Below are positions 34,121 through 44,382 of a stretch of DNA of 64,000 bases, piece after piece. The stretch's first letter is position 1. Every line of letters begins with the position of its first letter. Position numbers and translations under genes: made by a program. The DNA is from Thermoguttaceae bacterium (lineage in GTDB: Bacteria; Planctomycetota; Planctomycetia; Pirellulales; Thermoguttaceae): contig JAFRXD010000063.1 of the NCBI GenBank assembly GCA_017441605.1, forward strand, positions 1 to 64,000, written 5' to 3'. Below the pieces are notes generated by a model that had not been told where the DNA came from, did no database searches, and was given only the letters and a program-made list of their open reading frames with translations.

Positions 34121-34798
34121 CTAAGATCGCTCGACGAGCCGCGCTTGGATCTCCGCGAGCAACCTCCTCGCGACCACCAGCTTGTCCCCGGAAACGCTCG
34201 CGAGCGTCTCGCCTTGCGCGTTCAGGATCTCCGCGACCGAAGAGGTTCCGTTAATCGCCCCCGGTCCGTTCACGACGATCAAGTCGCAGTGTTTTTTCTG
34301 CAACTTCTGAAGCGCCCGAACCCGAGGATCCGACGTCTCCAGCGCGAAAGCCACCAGCCATTGTCCTCGACCGTCGACCGATCGCGCGCGCCGCCTCTCC
34401 CCCAGCGCCGCCATAATGTCCGGCGTCTCGCGAAGCCGAAGAAGAAGCTCCCCGTTGCTTTCCGGAGCGCGAATGAAATCCTCCTTCGACATCTTGTCTC
34501 GCAGCACGACCAACGGGCGATAATCGCAAGGCGCGGCCGCCCCGATCGCCCCTTCGCACTCCGGAAAACGCAACGTCGCCGCCGCGAGCATCTCTTCCGT
34601 CGACACGACCCGAACGACTTCCGCCTCCGCCGGATACTCGACCTCGACCGGTCCGCTGACAACGACGACCTCGTATCCCGCCTCAAGCGACGCGCGAGCC
34701 AGCGCCGCTCCCATTCGTCCGCTCGACGCGTTCGTCAGATACCGAATCGGGTCGAGGTACTGCCGCGTTGGTCCGGAAGTGATTAAAATCTTCGCCAT
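34121..34798 (-). CDS. coaB: Phosphopantothenoylcysteine synthase (stand-alone CoaB)
   Basis: A 225-residue protein equivalent to the C-terminal half of bacterial CoaBC (DFP family). It starts with ITSGPTRQYLDPIRYLTNAS, GRMGAALARA, and contains AAAPCDYRP (GAIGAAAPCDYRPLVVL) and KLQKKHCDLIVVN-type ends. It joins 4'-phosphopantothenate and cysteine with CTP in coenzyme A synthesis. The decarboxylase CoaC domain is missing, as is common in Planctomycetota where the two are split; coaC is not in the window. ATG at 34798 was chosen; the longer upstream frame has no ribosome site and is basic and low-complexity. Confidence 0.93.
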   Translation of the reverse strand: MAKILITSGPTRQYLDPIRYLTNASSGRMGAALARASLEAGYEVVVVSGPVEVEYPAEAEVVRVVSTEEMLAAATLRFPECEGAIGAAAPCDYRPLVVLRDKMSKEDFIRAPESNGELLLRLRETPDIMAALGERRRARSVDGRGQWLVAFALETSDPRVRALQKLQKKHCDLIVVNGPGAINGTSSVAEILNAQGETLASVSGDKLVVARRLLAEIQARLVERS

Positions 34799-35052
34799 AG
34801 GATCGTTAAATCCTCTTCGTTCGTTACAAACGAGCCAACGCGACCTCCGCGATCGCCGTCGAACTCCGTAAGCCGCCAATATACCCCGACCGCGCCAAAC
34901 GTCAAGCGTTCGAGCCGCCCCTCGCGAGAACGCCGACGCGCTAACGCTCGTTATAAGCGGCAATTATTATTTTTTTGCGCCGACGTCTCTCCTCGCGGTC
35001 GAAATAAAAAACGTGGTTCCGCAACTCTCAACCGTTCAAAAAGGGCTCGCAA

Positions 35053-36777
35053 ATGACTCGACCGTTCCCGAAAACAACCCGCAAAACCGTCGCCAAAGCC
35101 GCCGTCCTCTCGCTCCTGCTCGTCTCCCTAGCGGCGCTCTGGCGCCCCGCCCCTTCGGCGGCGCAATCCCAAGAAAACGAAGACCTCATCTTCTCCACCA
35201 ATCCGAGCGCCGACGCTCGCGCCGCCGAAAAAGCGGTCGAGGCGTTGGAAGAATCGGCGCCCGCGCAAGAGTCCGCTCTTGAGCCGGAACCTGCGGCAAA
35301 CCCCGAAACGGAGCCCGTCGCCCCCGAGGAACCGAGCGTTCCCGAAGAGCCGAGCGACGACGAGTCGGTCAAAGAAATCGACGTCCTAATAGATACCCGG
35401 CACGCCCACGATTTTTCCGACTGTCCTCTAACCCTCGAAGACCGAAACTACCACAGAATCTACTCCTTTAACCGCGCCTTCGAACGCCTCAAATCCCGAG
35501 GCGTTCGAGTCGAGCGATACGAGTCCGACGCTCCTCTCGACGCCGAGCTATTGGCGCGTTGCAAAACCCTCTTTCTCAATCTCCCCTCCGGCGACAAAGA
35601 GCCGTTCCTCCTTTCGGAACTTGTCGACATTTCCAATTTTATCAAATCGGGGGGTTCCGCGTTCTTTATCGTCGACCACACCAACTGCTATTTCCATCAA
35701 TCGAGGCTGAAGCCCCTCTTCAACGAGCTCGATATCGAGCCTCAGTTCTACGGCGTCTGCGATATGAACCAAGCGCTCGGTTCCGGATACGGATGGATCT
35801 ATCTCGACAAATTCTCCCCGAGTCCGGTAACGCAAAACCTGCGACAAATCGCGTTCCAAACCGGCGGCGGCGTCGACCCGCGCGACGCGGTCGTCTGGTC
35901 GGGCGATAAGTCGTGGCGAGACGCCCCCAATATGCCCGTTTATGGAGAAGCCGATCTCGCGTACTATGGCAACTTCTTGCCCGACAAGGGAGAGCGCGTC
36001 GGAAGCAACGGTTGCGTCCTCGCCAAAGAATTCGGGCGAGGAAAAATCGTCGTCGTCGGGGACCAAAACCTCTTTTCCGCCTTCTTTCTCCAATACCTTG
36101 ACAATTACCGACTTTGGCTCAATTCTTTCGCGTGGCTTCTGGATCGACCCGAGCTCGCCGACCCTCAAACCTACCTCAAAAACGTCGTTTCCGACGACGC
36201 GATCCTCTGCTGGGAAGAACTCGCGCCTTTCGCGAGACGTTTCGGAAACCCAGACCAAGAAGGATATTACAATCTCTACGCGTCCCTCTGTCGACGCTAT
36301 GACCCCTTCTGCGTCGCCAACGACGACTCCGAACTCGGTCTATCGGCCAACGTTCTGCTCCTCCTCAATTCCGGAAGCGACGCGTCCCAAACGACCCTCG
36401 AAGTCGCCTATAAACAACTCGCCCAAGGCAAAACCGCGATCTTCCTGGATCCCCCCGAGGACGCGATCCAAAACGACGAGCTTCTCCCCGCGAAACTACT
36501 GAAACGACTTGGCGAGAACGGCGTAGAGCGCGCAAAGGCTCCCGACGCGCCCCAAAGCGACTCCAACCCCGCCCCTCGAAAATACGTCGAAAGAATCGAT
36601 CTATCGAACGGGGGAACCCTAATCCTCCAACGCGGTCGAAAATCGTTTTCCAACGCCGACGTCCCCGCCCCCGAAGCGACGGTTCTTATGTTGCAACAAG
36701 CGAATCTCAACGCGCTTCTTCAGACGATCGATTCCGCGATGAGCGAAAAGCGCGACGAGAACAAATCGAACAATTGA
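35053..36777 (+). CDS. Secreted DUF4350-like protein
   Basis: A 574-residue protein with a signal peptide (VAKAAVLSLLLVSLAALW then PAPSAA) and an acidic/Ala/Pro-rich linker (residues about 45-110). The core (residues 115-390) has a glutamine-amidotransferase-like fold of DUF4350 type: IDVLIDTRHAHDFSDC, KTLFLNLPSGDKEPFLLSEL, FIKSGGSAFFIVDHTNC, GRGKIVVVGDQNLFSAFF. The last 180 residues have one further alternating segment and an Arg/Asp-rich tail. The role is unknown; related domains are often in membrane complexes that handle secreted polymers. It is preceded by 254 bases without a gene and followed by the first pentapeptide/glycosyltransferase module. Confidence 0.7.
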   Translation: MTRPFPKTTRKTVAKAAVLSLLLVSLAALWRPAPSAAQSQENEDLIFSTNPSADARAAEKAVEALEESAPAQESALEPEPAANPETEPVAPEEPSVPEEPSDDESVKEIDVLIDTRHAHDFSDCPLTLEDRNYHRIYSFNRAFERLKSRGVRVERYESDAPLDAELLARCKTLFLNLPSGDKEPFLLSELVDISNFIKSGGSAFFIVDHTNCYFHQSRLKPLFNELDIEPQFYGVCDMNQALGSGYGWIYLDKFSPSPVTQNLRQIAFQTGGGVDPRDAVVWSGDKSWRDAPNMPVYGEADLAYYGNFLPDKGERVGSNGCVLAKEFGRGKIVVVGDQNLFSAFFLQYLDNYRLWLNSFAWLLDRPELADPQTYLKNVVSDDAILCWEELAPFARRFGNPDQEGYYNLYASLCRRYDPFCVANDDSELGLSANVLLLLNSGSDASQTTLEVAYKQLAQGKTAIFLDPPEDAIQNDELLPAKLLKRLGENGVERAKAPDAPQSDSNPAPRKYVERIDLSNGGTLILQRGRKSFSNADVPAPEATVLMLQQANLNALLQTIDSAMSEKRDENKSNN

Positions 36778-36956
36778 CTTTAACGAATCGCCGCGGTAAA
36801 CTTGTCGAATAAATAAAAATCGGTTCGATTCGAAAGTTCTCGAGGTTCGTAAAAAGTCGATCGATTTGCCAAAACTACGTTGACGAAACGCGCTTCGTTT
36901 GAACGCGGAAACCGTTGTCGACCTTTCGTATTGGCTCCTTACAAGGAGATTATTAA

Positions 36957-39113
36957 ATGAAAAGCAAATCTCTATGTTTCGCCGCGATCGCCTTATTTCT
37001 CGCCTATATTGCAATCGGCGCGCTTACGAGCGCGGAAGACACAATCGCTGGACATAGCGAGACCGACGAATCGCTCGTTCGTCAAAACGATAATACCGCG
37101 GATCAATACGAAAAGCCTCTTTTCTACCTGTTCGCGAAACCCCAAGTTGATTCCCAAAATCAATTTATAAGGCAACGATCCTTCTTTGAAAAGGGGATCG
37201 AGAACGTCGATATTTCCGACGCGATTTGGAAAAACAAACCCACTATCCTTCTAGACGATGAACAATTTGTTTTCAAAGGGTATCCGGTTACTAAAACAGA
37301 ATTTCAAAAGACGCTCAACTTTCGCCTCAAAAGGTTGCTGAAAGTAACGATCGAGGAAGTTGACTTTGGAGATTTCAGCTTCGAGGATTGGATTCTCAAA
37401 GACGTTTATTTTGATAAATGCGACCTCGCCCACTGTAATTTTACCAACGCCATTCTTTTGAGCGCAACGTTCTCCGGCTTTGACGAGTTTTTCGAAGATC
37501 AAGAACGTTTTGATAAAGCCTATTTCGAAGAATCGCCTCTTCTGAACAAGATTCCTAATGATAATCGAGAAAAGCAACTTTCTTTCTCGCAATTCTCGTC
37601 AACGTGGAATTACAAAAGAAACGAATTCTGCGACCTTGAATTATGGTGGATGGATTTATCCGATTGGGATTTTTCGAACAAAGACCTATCGTCGATGAAA
37701 TTTTCGCGGTGTTCGTGCGCTCGGCAAGACGGTTCAAGTTCAAAATTCGACGGAGCGAATCTTGCCCTCCATAATTACGATCAACTGCGCCTTTGGGAGC
37801 CAACGGCTCGCGAATTTAAGTTAAAACAGTTTTTTCCAGCGCGAGCGGCGGCGGACGATTTCTATAAAACGACCAATTACAACTCAAGAAAATGCGATTT
37901 TGTTGACGTTCGAATTCCCGGTATCAACCTTACTTCGCAAAATTTGGATTATGGAGGCGTCTCTATCTATCCCGACGTCGCGCTTTCAAATACGACCATT
38001 AAAAACGCAAGAGTTTCCGCTTATGGTATTGATTATTCAACCCCAAAGGACATCATTGCTTTAAACGAGAAGATATATTCTACTAAAAGCTATAAAGACG
38101 GCGATTTGCGAGGCGTCGAATTTCAGACCCCGCTAATTAATTGCGACCTTTCAAACCAGAATCTTTCGGGGTGTTTCTTTTGTAATAGCCTCAAAGGCGC
38201 CGTCCTTGACAATGCGATAATCTCCGGTTGCAACTTTAAATCTTCGAAAGATTTAACGCAAGAACAAATCAAATCGACATGGAATTACAAAAACAATCGT
38301 ATGAATAATGTCGTTTTGCCGTATTGGCTACAATTCAAACTTCAAAAAGAATCTTTTTATCGCTCGAATTCGTTTAAATTCAAAAAGCTTCAGAAAGAGG
38401 ATTTTGGAATCTCGGAACCAAAACGCGCGCCCGAACTGGAACTCAAAGCTTGTTTCAACAGATTTGGAATCACGTTTGAAGAGTCTTATCGAAAGAGCTG
38501 GCGAGATCTTCTTAACGACCTCGATCAAATTAAAAGTTCCATCGGTAAAAAGTTCTATTTTCCTTATCCTTGCGTTGACGACTGGGATTTTACCGACATG
38601 GATTTGAGCGACGTCGTTTTCGCGCCTCTTTCGATGAAAAACGCCAATTTTACAAACGCCAATATCGAGGGGATATGCTTCCAAGAAAAGGGCGGGGTTA
38701 AATATAACCCTCCTCCAGAAAAACCCATTATTCGACCCGTCCCGTTCTGCAAGGAGCAACTGGAATCCACGGCGAGTTATAAAGAACGTCGACTCGTCAA
38801 TATAACGTTTTCCGACGCCTGCGAAATTAACGGGATCGATCTTTCTGGTTGCGATCTCTCGGGATCGATATTTTTTACCGACGTCCGCGATATTAATTTC
38901 ACCGACGCGATAATTACAAACTGCGTCTTTGGAGGACGATATCAATATCATTTAAATTCCGCGCCGACCGTCGAGCAAATCAAATCGACTTGGAACTATA
39001 AACACGGCAAAATGGAGGGGATCTCGCTTCCGGAAAATCTTCGCAAAGATCTGGGACTTCCAAAAGAAGGGAACAAAGATTCCCCTTCGCGCGATTCAAA
39101 TTCCAACGACTAG
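36957..39113 (+). CDS. Secreted pentapeptide-repeat protein, module copy 1
   Basis: A 718-residue protein with a signal peptide (LCFAAIALFLAYIAIGALTS, cleaved after TSA). The mature part has scattered pentapeptide repeats (A/S-x-L/F-x-x), e.g. CDLAHCNFTNAILL, ANFTNANIEGICF, IDLSGCDLSGSIFFTDV, and a recurrent STWNYK motif (about positions 215, 440, 680: QIKSTWNYK) separated by roughly 180-200 residues. These suggest several quadrilateral beta-helix blocks. There are also Trp-rich segments. It is 10 bases upstream of a glycosyltransferase (39124). It is paralogous to 44383-46677; the two are well conserved near the C terminus (LRKDLGLPKEGNKD) but diverge elsewhere. Function unknown; a surface or periplasmic scaffold is inferred. 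Confidence 0.75.
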   Translation: MKSKSLCFAAIALFLAYIAIGALTSAEDTIAGHSETDESLVRQNDNTADQYEKPLFYLFAKPQVDSQNQFIRQRSFFEKGIENVDISDAIWKNKPTILLDDEQFVFKGYPVTKTEFQKTLNFRLKRLLKVTIEEVDFGDFSFEDWILKDVYFDKCDLAHCNFTNAILLSATFSGFDEFFEDQERFDKAYFEESPLLNKIPNDNREKQLSFSQFSSTWNYKRNEFCDLELWWMDLSDWDFSNKDLSSMKFSRCSCARQDGSSSKFDGANLALHNYDQLRLWEPTAREFKLKQFFPARAAADDFYKTTNYNSRKCDFVDVRIPGINLTSQNLDYGGVSIYPDVALSNTTIKNARVSAYGIDYSTPKDIIALNEKIYSTKSYKDGDLRGVEFQTPLINCDLSNQNLSGCFFCNSLKGAVLDNAIISGCNFKSSKDLTQEQIKSTWNYKNNRMNNVVLPYWLQFKLQKESFYRSNSFKFKKLQKEDFGISEPKRAPELELKACFNRFGITFEESYRKSWRDLLNDLDQIKSSIGKKFYFPYPCVDDWDFTDMDLSDVVFAPLSMKNANFTNANIEGICFQEKGGVKYNPPPEKPIIRPVPFCKEQLESTASYKERRLVNITFSDACEINGIDLSGCDLSGSIFFTDVRDINFTDAIITNCVFGGRYQYHLNSAPTVEQIKSTWNYKHGKMEGISLPENLRKDLGLPKEGNKDSPSRDSNSND

Positions 39114-39123
39114 AAAACCGCAT

Positions 39124-40392
39124 ATGCGCCTACTCTTCGCTTCTCCTCACAACTACTTGGATCAAACGAGCGGCGCCGCGATTTCCACTCGCGAGTCGCT
39201 CTTGGCGCTCGTTCGAGCAGGGTGGGACGTCCGCGTCGTTTGCGGCGCCATATTCGACAACCCGCGAACGACGGAAACGGATCATCTTCTAAAAATCGCT
39301 CGCAAGAAAACGCCGACGGTATTCCGCGAGGGCGCCACAAAGATCGACGGACGCAAGTTCCCTTGGCGAGAAGTCGATTTCAACGATTGCGGAATTGCCG
39401 CGACCGTCTTCGTTACCGACGACGCGCTCGACCCCAACAAGCGCCCTTTCTGGTTCGCGTCCCCTTCGAGCGAGGTCTTCTATCGTCGCCTAGGCAAAGC
39501 TCTCGACGCCTATAACCCCGACGTTTTCGCGACCTACGGCGGCGACCCGAGAATCGCCCTCGCCGCCGAAACGGTAAGAAATCGAGGCGCATCGACCGCG
39601 TTCTATCTCCATAATTTGGAGTATCGCAAACCCGAGCTCTTTAAATCGTTCGATTCGGTTATCGTTCCATCCGAATTCGCCAAGCGCTTCTACAAAGAAA
39701 AGTTGGGAATCGAAACCGTCGCGATCCCGCCTCTAATCGACGAAATAAAAATCCTCGCAGATTCCAACTCTCGCGAATTCGTCTCCCTCGTCAATCCCGC
39801 TCTCGAAAAGGGGCGCTGTTTCTTTATCGGAATCGCGCGAGAACTGGGGAAACTCCGCCCGGAAATCCCATTCCTCGTCGTCGACGGGCGCGCGAAAGCG
39901 AAGTCGATCGGCGGCTCCCCGGAAGGGCGCGCGTTGCAAAACCTTTATTGGCTCCCAACTACCGACGAGCCTCGCGACTTCTACAAACGAACGAGAATCC
40001 TGCTCGTTCCGTCCCTTTGGGAAGAGGCGTTCGGACGAACGGCGGTCGAGGGCGCGCTCAACTCGATCCCCGTCCTCGTCTCGAATCGCGGCGCGCTTCC
40101 CGAGGTCGTCGGAGATCCCCGCGCGGTTCTCCCGATCCCCAAACGGTTTGAGAAATACTCCAAACTAATCCCGACTCCCGAGGAAGTCGCCCCTTGGGTC
40201 GAACTTATTGTTAAGCTCTGGGACGACGACGCGCTCGCGAGAAAACTAGCCGCGAGCGAAAAAGCGAGCGTCGCGAACTTTTCGAGAAAGATCGTCGAGG
40301 AAAAAACTTTGGCGCTCTTCGAGAACCTGGTAAACCAAAAAGCGTTCGCGTTTAGAAACGCTCATTCCCCGGGCGAGCCAACCCCCAGTTGA
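39124..40392 (+). CDS. GT4-like glycosyltransferase, copy 1
   Basis: A 422-residue GT-B glycosyltransferase. The N-terminal half begins MRLLFASPHNYLDQTSGAAI, and residues about 110-240 (FYLHNLEYRKPELFKSFDSV, VIVPSEFAKRF) match the acceptor domain of GT4/GT1 enzymes. The C-terminal half has the E-x7-E motif (EEAFGRTAVEG) and SNRGALPEVVGD that bind the nucleotide sugar. It lacks a membrane segment. Its paralogue (46688) is nearly identical except for residues 42-109. It lies 10 bases after the pentapeptide gene and probably acts on the product or surface of that protein. Donor and acceptor are unknown. Confidence 0.85.
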   Translation: MRLLFASPHNYLDQTSGAAISTRESLLALVRAGWDVRVVCGAIFDNPRTTETDHLLKIARKKTPTVFREGATKIDGRKFPWREVDFNDCGIAATVFVTDDALDPNKRPFWFASPSSEVFYRRLGKALDAYNPDVFATYGGDPRIALAAETVRNRGASTAFYLHNLEYRKPELFKSFDSVIVPSEFAKRFYKEKLGIETVAIPPLIDEIKILADSNSREFVSLVNPALEKGRCFFIGIARELGKLRPEIPFLVVDGRAKAKSIGGSPEGRALQNLYWLPTTDEPRDFYKRTRILLVPSLWEEAFGRTAVEGALNSIPVLVSNRGALPEVVGDPRAVLPIPKRFEKYSKLIPTPEEVAPWVELIVKLWDDDALARKLAASEKASVANFSRKIVEEKTLALFENLVNQKAFAFRNAHSPGEPTPS

Positions 40393-40431
40393 GACGGATC
40401 GTGCTCGGGGTGGAAAACTCGGTCCAAACCT
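40393..40431 (+). repeat. 39-base duplication relic of the anti-sigma gene's 3' end
   Basis: This stretch equals positions 47957-47995 (one mismatch at 40403) and then diverges at once. At the second site it is, in antisense, the last coding part of the anti-sigma-like gene (47926-49830). Here the rest of that gene is missing, so this is an orphan fragment marking the end of a duplicated segment. Confidence 0.85.
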
Positions 40432-40538
40432 AAGACGTCTCCAACGTCCCCTCATCTTTCTAGTCCGCGCGCTAAGATGACGAGGCATTGCGGGGTTTTC
40501 CTCAAACAACGCCTTTTTCAAAAAAATATACAACCCCC

Positions 40539-40567
40539 TTGATTTCGCTATTTCGATCGATTATACT
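40539..40567 (+). promoter_or_regulatory. Sigma-70-type promoter of the LEPR-motif surface protein
   Basis: TTGATT and TATACT with a 17-base spacer. Predicted leader about 100 bases before ATG 40676, which has AAAGGAG upstream. Confidence 0.75.
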
Positions 40568-40675
40568 TAGACTCGCGGTTGGAACCTGGACGCGACCGTA
40601 CCGCCGTTTATTCGAGTCCCAAGTAAAAATCCATCGTATTACAACGTCCTATTGCGCTCTCAAAGGAGTTCTCCT

Positions 40676-43600
40676 ATGTTTAATTTCGGCAAATCAAATC
40701 GCCAAAATATGAACGCCCAACGTCCCGCGAGTTCCCCCCAAAAACGCAAACTCGCGATCGAAGCGCTCGAGGATCGCGCGCTCCTTTCCGTCGTTACTTG
40801 GGACGTCTACGGTCCGCCCCCGGAAGACGTCTGTGTCGCTCTCGCCGCTTCTTCCATTCCTAATCAATTCAACCAATGGAAGTTTGTGTCAAACTTTCCA
40901 TTGACCGAATTCTCGTACCAAAATGATCGCGGTGAATCGCAAAATTTTGACGAAGAAACGGAAATCGTCTGCGAAACTCCTGAATCGCTTTTCGCAAACA
41001 GTCGATTTCTGATAAATGGCGAGGAACTAGTCCCAATTTTGCCCTCCACTGTCCCACAACCTCGGGCGCTAAATCAGCGGACGACAGGCGATGTCGAAAG
41101 CAACAACTTTACAAGTTCTTCCTATAATATCGAACTCAACAGAGACGGCTCTGGGGGGGGAGAAACGTACGTCCTTGAATTAACGTCGTCCGTCTCTAGT
41201 TCCATTGTCCCAGAACCTCCCGAGAATCCAGAGGATCCAGAAAACCCAGAAGATCCGGAAGACGAGAATCTCTTACTAGAAAGTCGAGCCGCGCAATCGA
41301 CGCAATTCACTCCAGCCAGCGTCGACTACCTAACGATTAGCCTTCCCGCGCTTCCCGAATTCTATTCAATTCCCGTGATTCTTTCGGGTACCGCCGCCTT
41401 CGGAACCGACTATTTGCTTTTTAAAAGCGCTTCTACCGGCTATTGTACCGTGGACGTCTACGACTGGTGTTTCTATCATTACGGAGGTAGCGGTGGGATG
41501 GACGTGTACCTCGTTCCCATTAACGACAGCGAGGCGCGAACAACGGATCTGGTTGCGACAATAAGCCTGGGCGAATTAGTCGAACCGGACAGCGGAGGCG
41601 GCGACGCCCCAACTTTTGTCCCCGGAAATCCCTCGGTCTCCGTAAAGATCGTGGACGACGATTGTTTGAAAATTAACGTTTCCGCAGTGGACGCCGTAGC
41701 GTCGGAACGACTTCCCGGCGTCGCGCAAGATTATGGATATTACGAATTCTCTCGCGTTCAAGACGGAGATATTCCGGGGGACGTTTCCTATTCGATTTCC
41801 ATTAGTTTTGACGTCTACGTTTCAACCACGGATCAGTTTTATTGTCCCGAACTCGACGTCGATTACAGACTAAGAGCGACCCCCGTTGATGAAAACGACA
41901 ACGCGCAATACCTCGCGGATTTTAACGAAAACGGTCAATCGCCCGCGTCGACCCGCGAAGACGGTTCGTCCTTTTATTACTATCATTACACGGCTAAGAT
42001 CCCTGCGGGAAAAATGTCGGCTCGCTTGCGTCTCGAGCCCATCTACGATTGGCTTGATGAAGGTTCTCACTATTCTCTTCTAGGTTCACCGGACGCGCAG
42101 TTAGGGGAATTTGTTCGTACAAAGATCGTCAATGTCTCGTGGGGAGGTATGGGGAATTGGAACGGTGTAGGATCCCAAAAAGAAGCGGATGTGGAAATCA
42201 AAGACGGCGCCATCCTCGCTCTCTATTTCGACTATAATCACAATGACTCGCTATACGATACGTTTGATGTGGATTCGTCCATAAATAATACTCCATGTAA
42301 AATAGATTATAATGATGATGATGATAACAATAATACAACCCATGATCGTCTAGAGGGAGTTGGAGAGAATGTTCCTCCAGATTATGCTGGAGTTGAAAAC
42401 GAAAATGATCTCTATAAGGCAAAACTTTACGCTTGGGTCGCTGATTTAACAGGTCTAAACGGGCAAAACTACATATTTGACGTTCAATTACAAAACAGTC
42501 CGTTATCTAGTGTCTCTGGTATTACGCTCTGGAATGAAAGTAACAAAAGAACGTTATTTGTCCAAAACTTTAATCCTAAACACATAGACAACATTACAAC
42601 ATCACAAAAAACGGTTGAACAAATTTTTTGGCTTGAAGGAGTTAATCCGCAGCGTAACAATCTCTCGCTTGGAGCTATCTGCTACAAGATAAACTCTACC
42701 GGAGGTGAATCGGTAAGGGTTCAACAATACGATAGAAGTACTTCAACGCTCGCCTACGTGTCAAACTTCACCATCGATATCGACGTCGATAGCGATAACA
42801 ACGGTTACATCAACAGTAATGGTAACGCCAGTGATATATCAAGAGAGGACGATTTAGAAACAATTGAAGGAAAACCAATAACATTTTTCCCACAATCTAT
42901 CTCTGGTGTGACTGACGATTATAGGTTTGTAGATCTACAAATACGTAACATTGAATTGGAAAACAACGTTTCTACAAACATTTTCTATAGTTTTCAATTT
43001 ACTTCCAATCTTGCTGTTTGTACGGGAAACGGTAGCGATCCCCCCCCTATCGTATATGATGATAAAAAACTTGTGAGTAACCTTGATAACCTGAATTACC
43101 GTGTTAAAGCAATATCGGGATATCGAAAAGAAGGAATGGTTCACTGTTTTCTCTGGAAATACGATCCCGGAACTTCCACCTATACTGAGGTGGCTCGCGA
43201 CACGGTCTTATTTGAAATCCAAGACGGTTCGAAAACCAACGACTGGTTAGTCCCAAGTGGGTGGACGATAGAAGGTGTTAACGCCTTCACTACTCCGATG
43301 CCAGTCGCTGGCGCGGTCGGTCCTAAGACTGAAGGGACGGGCGTCATCACAAATGATGGAAATGCGATTACTAAGCAATCATATCCCGACGGTTTTATTT
43401 TGGAATTTGACTACTTGTTTGAGAGGAATACTACGCCCGGTTATGCGCAGGGCTATCTAATGGCTGATAATAAACCTACGTACGAGATTATTAATAGTCA
43501 AGATGATCAAAAGATGGGATTCTTTGGAAATAGCGGCGTCAAAATTTTTGGGATTTATGAAATACAATTATTTGACGTCAATGCTTTGTTAAATATGTTG

Positions 43601-44002
43601 GGACAGGATCTAAGTGTTAATCAGAGTGGAAGAATAGTTGACGCCAATGGATACATTGGAGATAATGTGGGAACTTTCATTTCTGGAATTCCATACGACT
43701 CACCGAATAAAACGATAACTGACCTGAACCTCGCGAGTCTACTCCAAAGTTCGCGCAATAGAGTAATAATAAACGTTACTCGAGTTTCAAATGATTACAC
43801 CGTCTCGGTATCGGTCAATGACTGTGTTACCCTTCCCGAACAAGTAATCACAAATGGAACGGGTAGCAACGTTGGAGTAACAGTCGCTTCTCTCAGTGAT
43901 CCGCAAAAGAAAATTCAAATCCAATCTCACTGGGGGAGTGGAGTCAAGTTTGAAAACGTAAGAATCACAGATAAAGGTAATCAACAATCTCCAACGCCTT
44001 AA
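40676..44002 (+). CDS. Large surface protein with LEPR-xLL-like motif
   Basis: A 1108-residue protein. Near residue 25 it has a planctomycete export/anchoring-type motif (KRKLAIEALEDRALLSV), followed by a Pro/Glu repeat linker (EPPENPEDPENPEDPED). The middle contains Calx-beta/cadherin-like beta strands (SVKIVDDDCLKINVSAVDAV) and Asp-rich calcium-binding-like loops (DIDVDSDNNGYINSNGNASD). No catalytic motif was seen. The first 500 residues use the genome's codons; from about 42230 onward codons are much more AT-rich (GAT, AAT, AAC, ATT runs, e.g. four consecutive Asp codons near 42310), so the 3' half may be foreign. It sits between the two copies of the pentapeptide-glycosyltransferase module and has its own promoter. 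Confidence 0.8.
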   Translation: MFNFGKSNRQNMNAQRPASSPQKRKLAIEALEDRALLSVVTWDVYGPPPEDVCVALAASSIPNQFNQWKFVSNFPLTEFSYQNDRGESQNFDEETEIVCETPESLFANSRFLINGEELVPILPSTVPQPRALNQRTTGDVESNNFTSSSYNIELNRDGSGGGETYVLELTSSVSSSIVPEPPENPEDPENPEDPEDENLLLESRAAQSTQFTPASVDYLTISLPALPEFYSIPVILSGTAAFGTDYLLFKSASTGYCTVDVYDWCFYHYGGSGGMDVYLVPINDSEARTTDLVATISLGELVEPDSGGGDAPTFVPGNPSVSVKIVDDDCLKINVSAVDAVASERLPGVAQDYGYYEFSRVQDGDIPGDVSYSISISFDVYVSTTDQFYCPELDVDYRLRATPVDENDNAQYLADFNENGQSPASTREDGSSFYYYHYTAKIPAGKMSARLRLEPIYDWLDEGSHYSLLGSPDAQLGEFVRTKIVNVSWGGMGNWNGVGSQKEADVEIKDGAILALYFDYNHNDSLYDTFDVDSSINNTPCKIDYNDDDDNNNTTHDRLEGVGENVPPDYAGVENENDLYKAKLYAWVADLTGLNGQNYIFDVQLQNSPLSSVSGITLWNESNKRTLFVQNFNPKHIDNITTSQKTVEQIFWLEGVNPQRNNLSLGAICYKINSTGGESVRVQQYDRSTSTLAYVSNFTIDIDVDSDNNGYINSNGNASDISREDDLETIEGKPITFFPQSISGVTDDYRFVDLQIRNIELENNVSTNIFYSFQFTSNLAVCTGNGSDPPPIVYDDKKLVSNLDNLNYRVKAISGYRKEGMVHCFLWKYDPGTSTYTEVARDTVLFEIQDGSKTNDWLVPSGWTIEGVNAFTTPMPVAGAVGPKTEGTGVITNDGNAITKQSYPDGFILEFDYLFERNTTPGYAQGYLMADNKPTYEIINSQDDQKMGFFGNSGVKIFGIYEIQLFDVNALLNMLGQDLSVNQSGRIVDANGYIGDNVGTFISGIPYDSPNKTITDLNLASLLQSSRNRVIINVTRVSNDYTVSVSVNDCVTLPEQVITNGTGSNVGVTVASLSDPQKKIQIQSHWGSGVKFENVRITDKGNQQSPTP

Positions 44003-44382
44003 CAAGATTTCCTAACACCCTATTTTTACTTGCGACCAGACCGTAATATGAGCATTAATAAGGAGGATTGGACGACCGATCCGACTAATTTTGTTCGATA
44101 GAAATAGGAATTGAGGATAGTTTAATCGCGTTCAATTAATGACGCTCTGGTTATAAGACCTTGTTGGCAAAGCAGGATTGTCAAAGTATTTGACGTCAAA
44201 GAGAAAGATTACAAATACCAAAAGAATGCCATTTGACATTGTTAAAAGGTTCGCTGATCAAAAGAGAGCATTGCGAAGTCAAGTTTCGGCGCGCCCCTCA
44301 AGAAAAACTTGCAATTAATGCAAAGAGAGCCTGTGCCCAGTCATTGTTTTGGTCGATACTATTGCAAGGAATTGTAAATCAG
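44003..44382 (+). other. Gene-free stretch before pentapeptide copy 2
   Basis: About 380 AT-rich bases between the surface-protein stop and the second pentapeptide gene. A TTGACGTCAA palindrome lies at about 44190-44199, but no good -10 follows it. It is quite unlike the region before module copy 1. No credible gene was found; an open frame from 44233 is rejected as the start of the pentapeptide gene. Confidence 0.55.

Noticed and set aside
42296..42340. GAT/AAT trinucleotide run in the surface protein gene
   Set aside because: Too short and imperfect to be called a microsatellite; treated only as a sign of AT-rich composition.
44233..44382. N-terminal extension of pentapeptide copy 2
   Set aside because: The extension would put the signal peptide inside the protein. 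ATG at 44383 gives a proper signal peptide.
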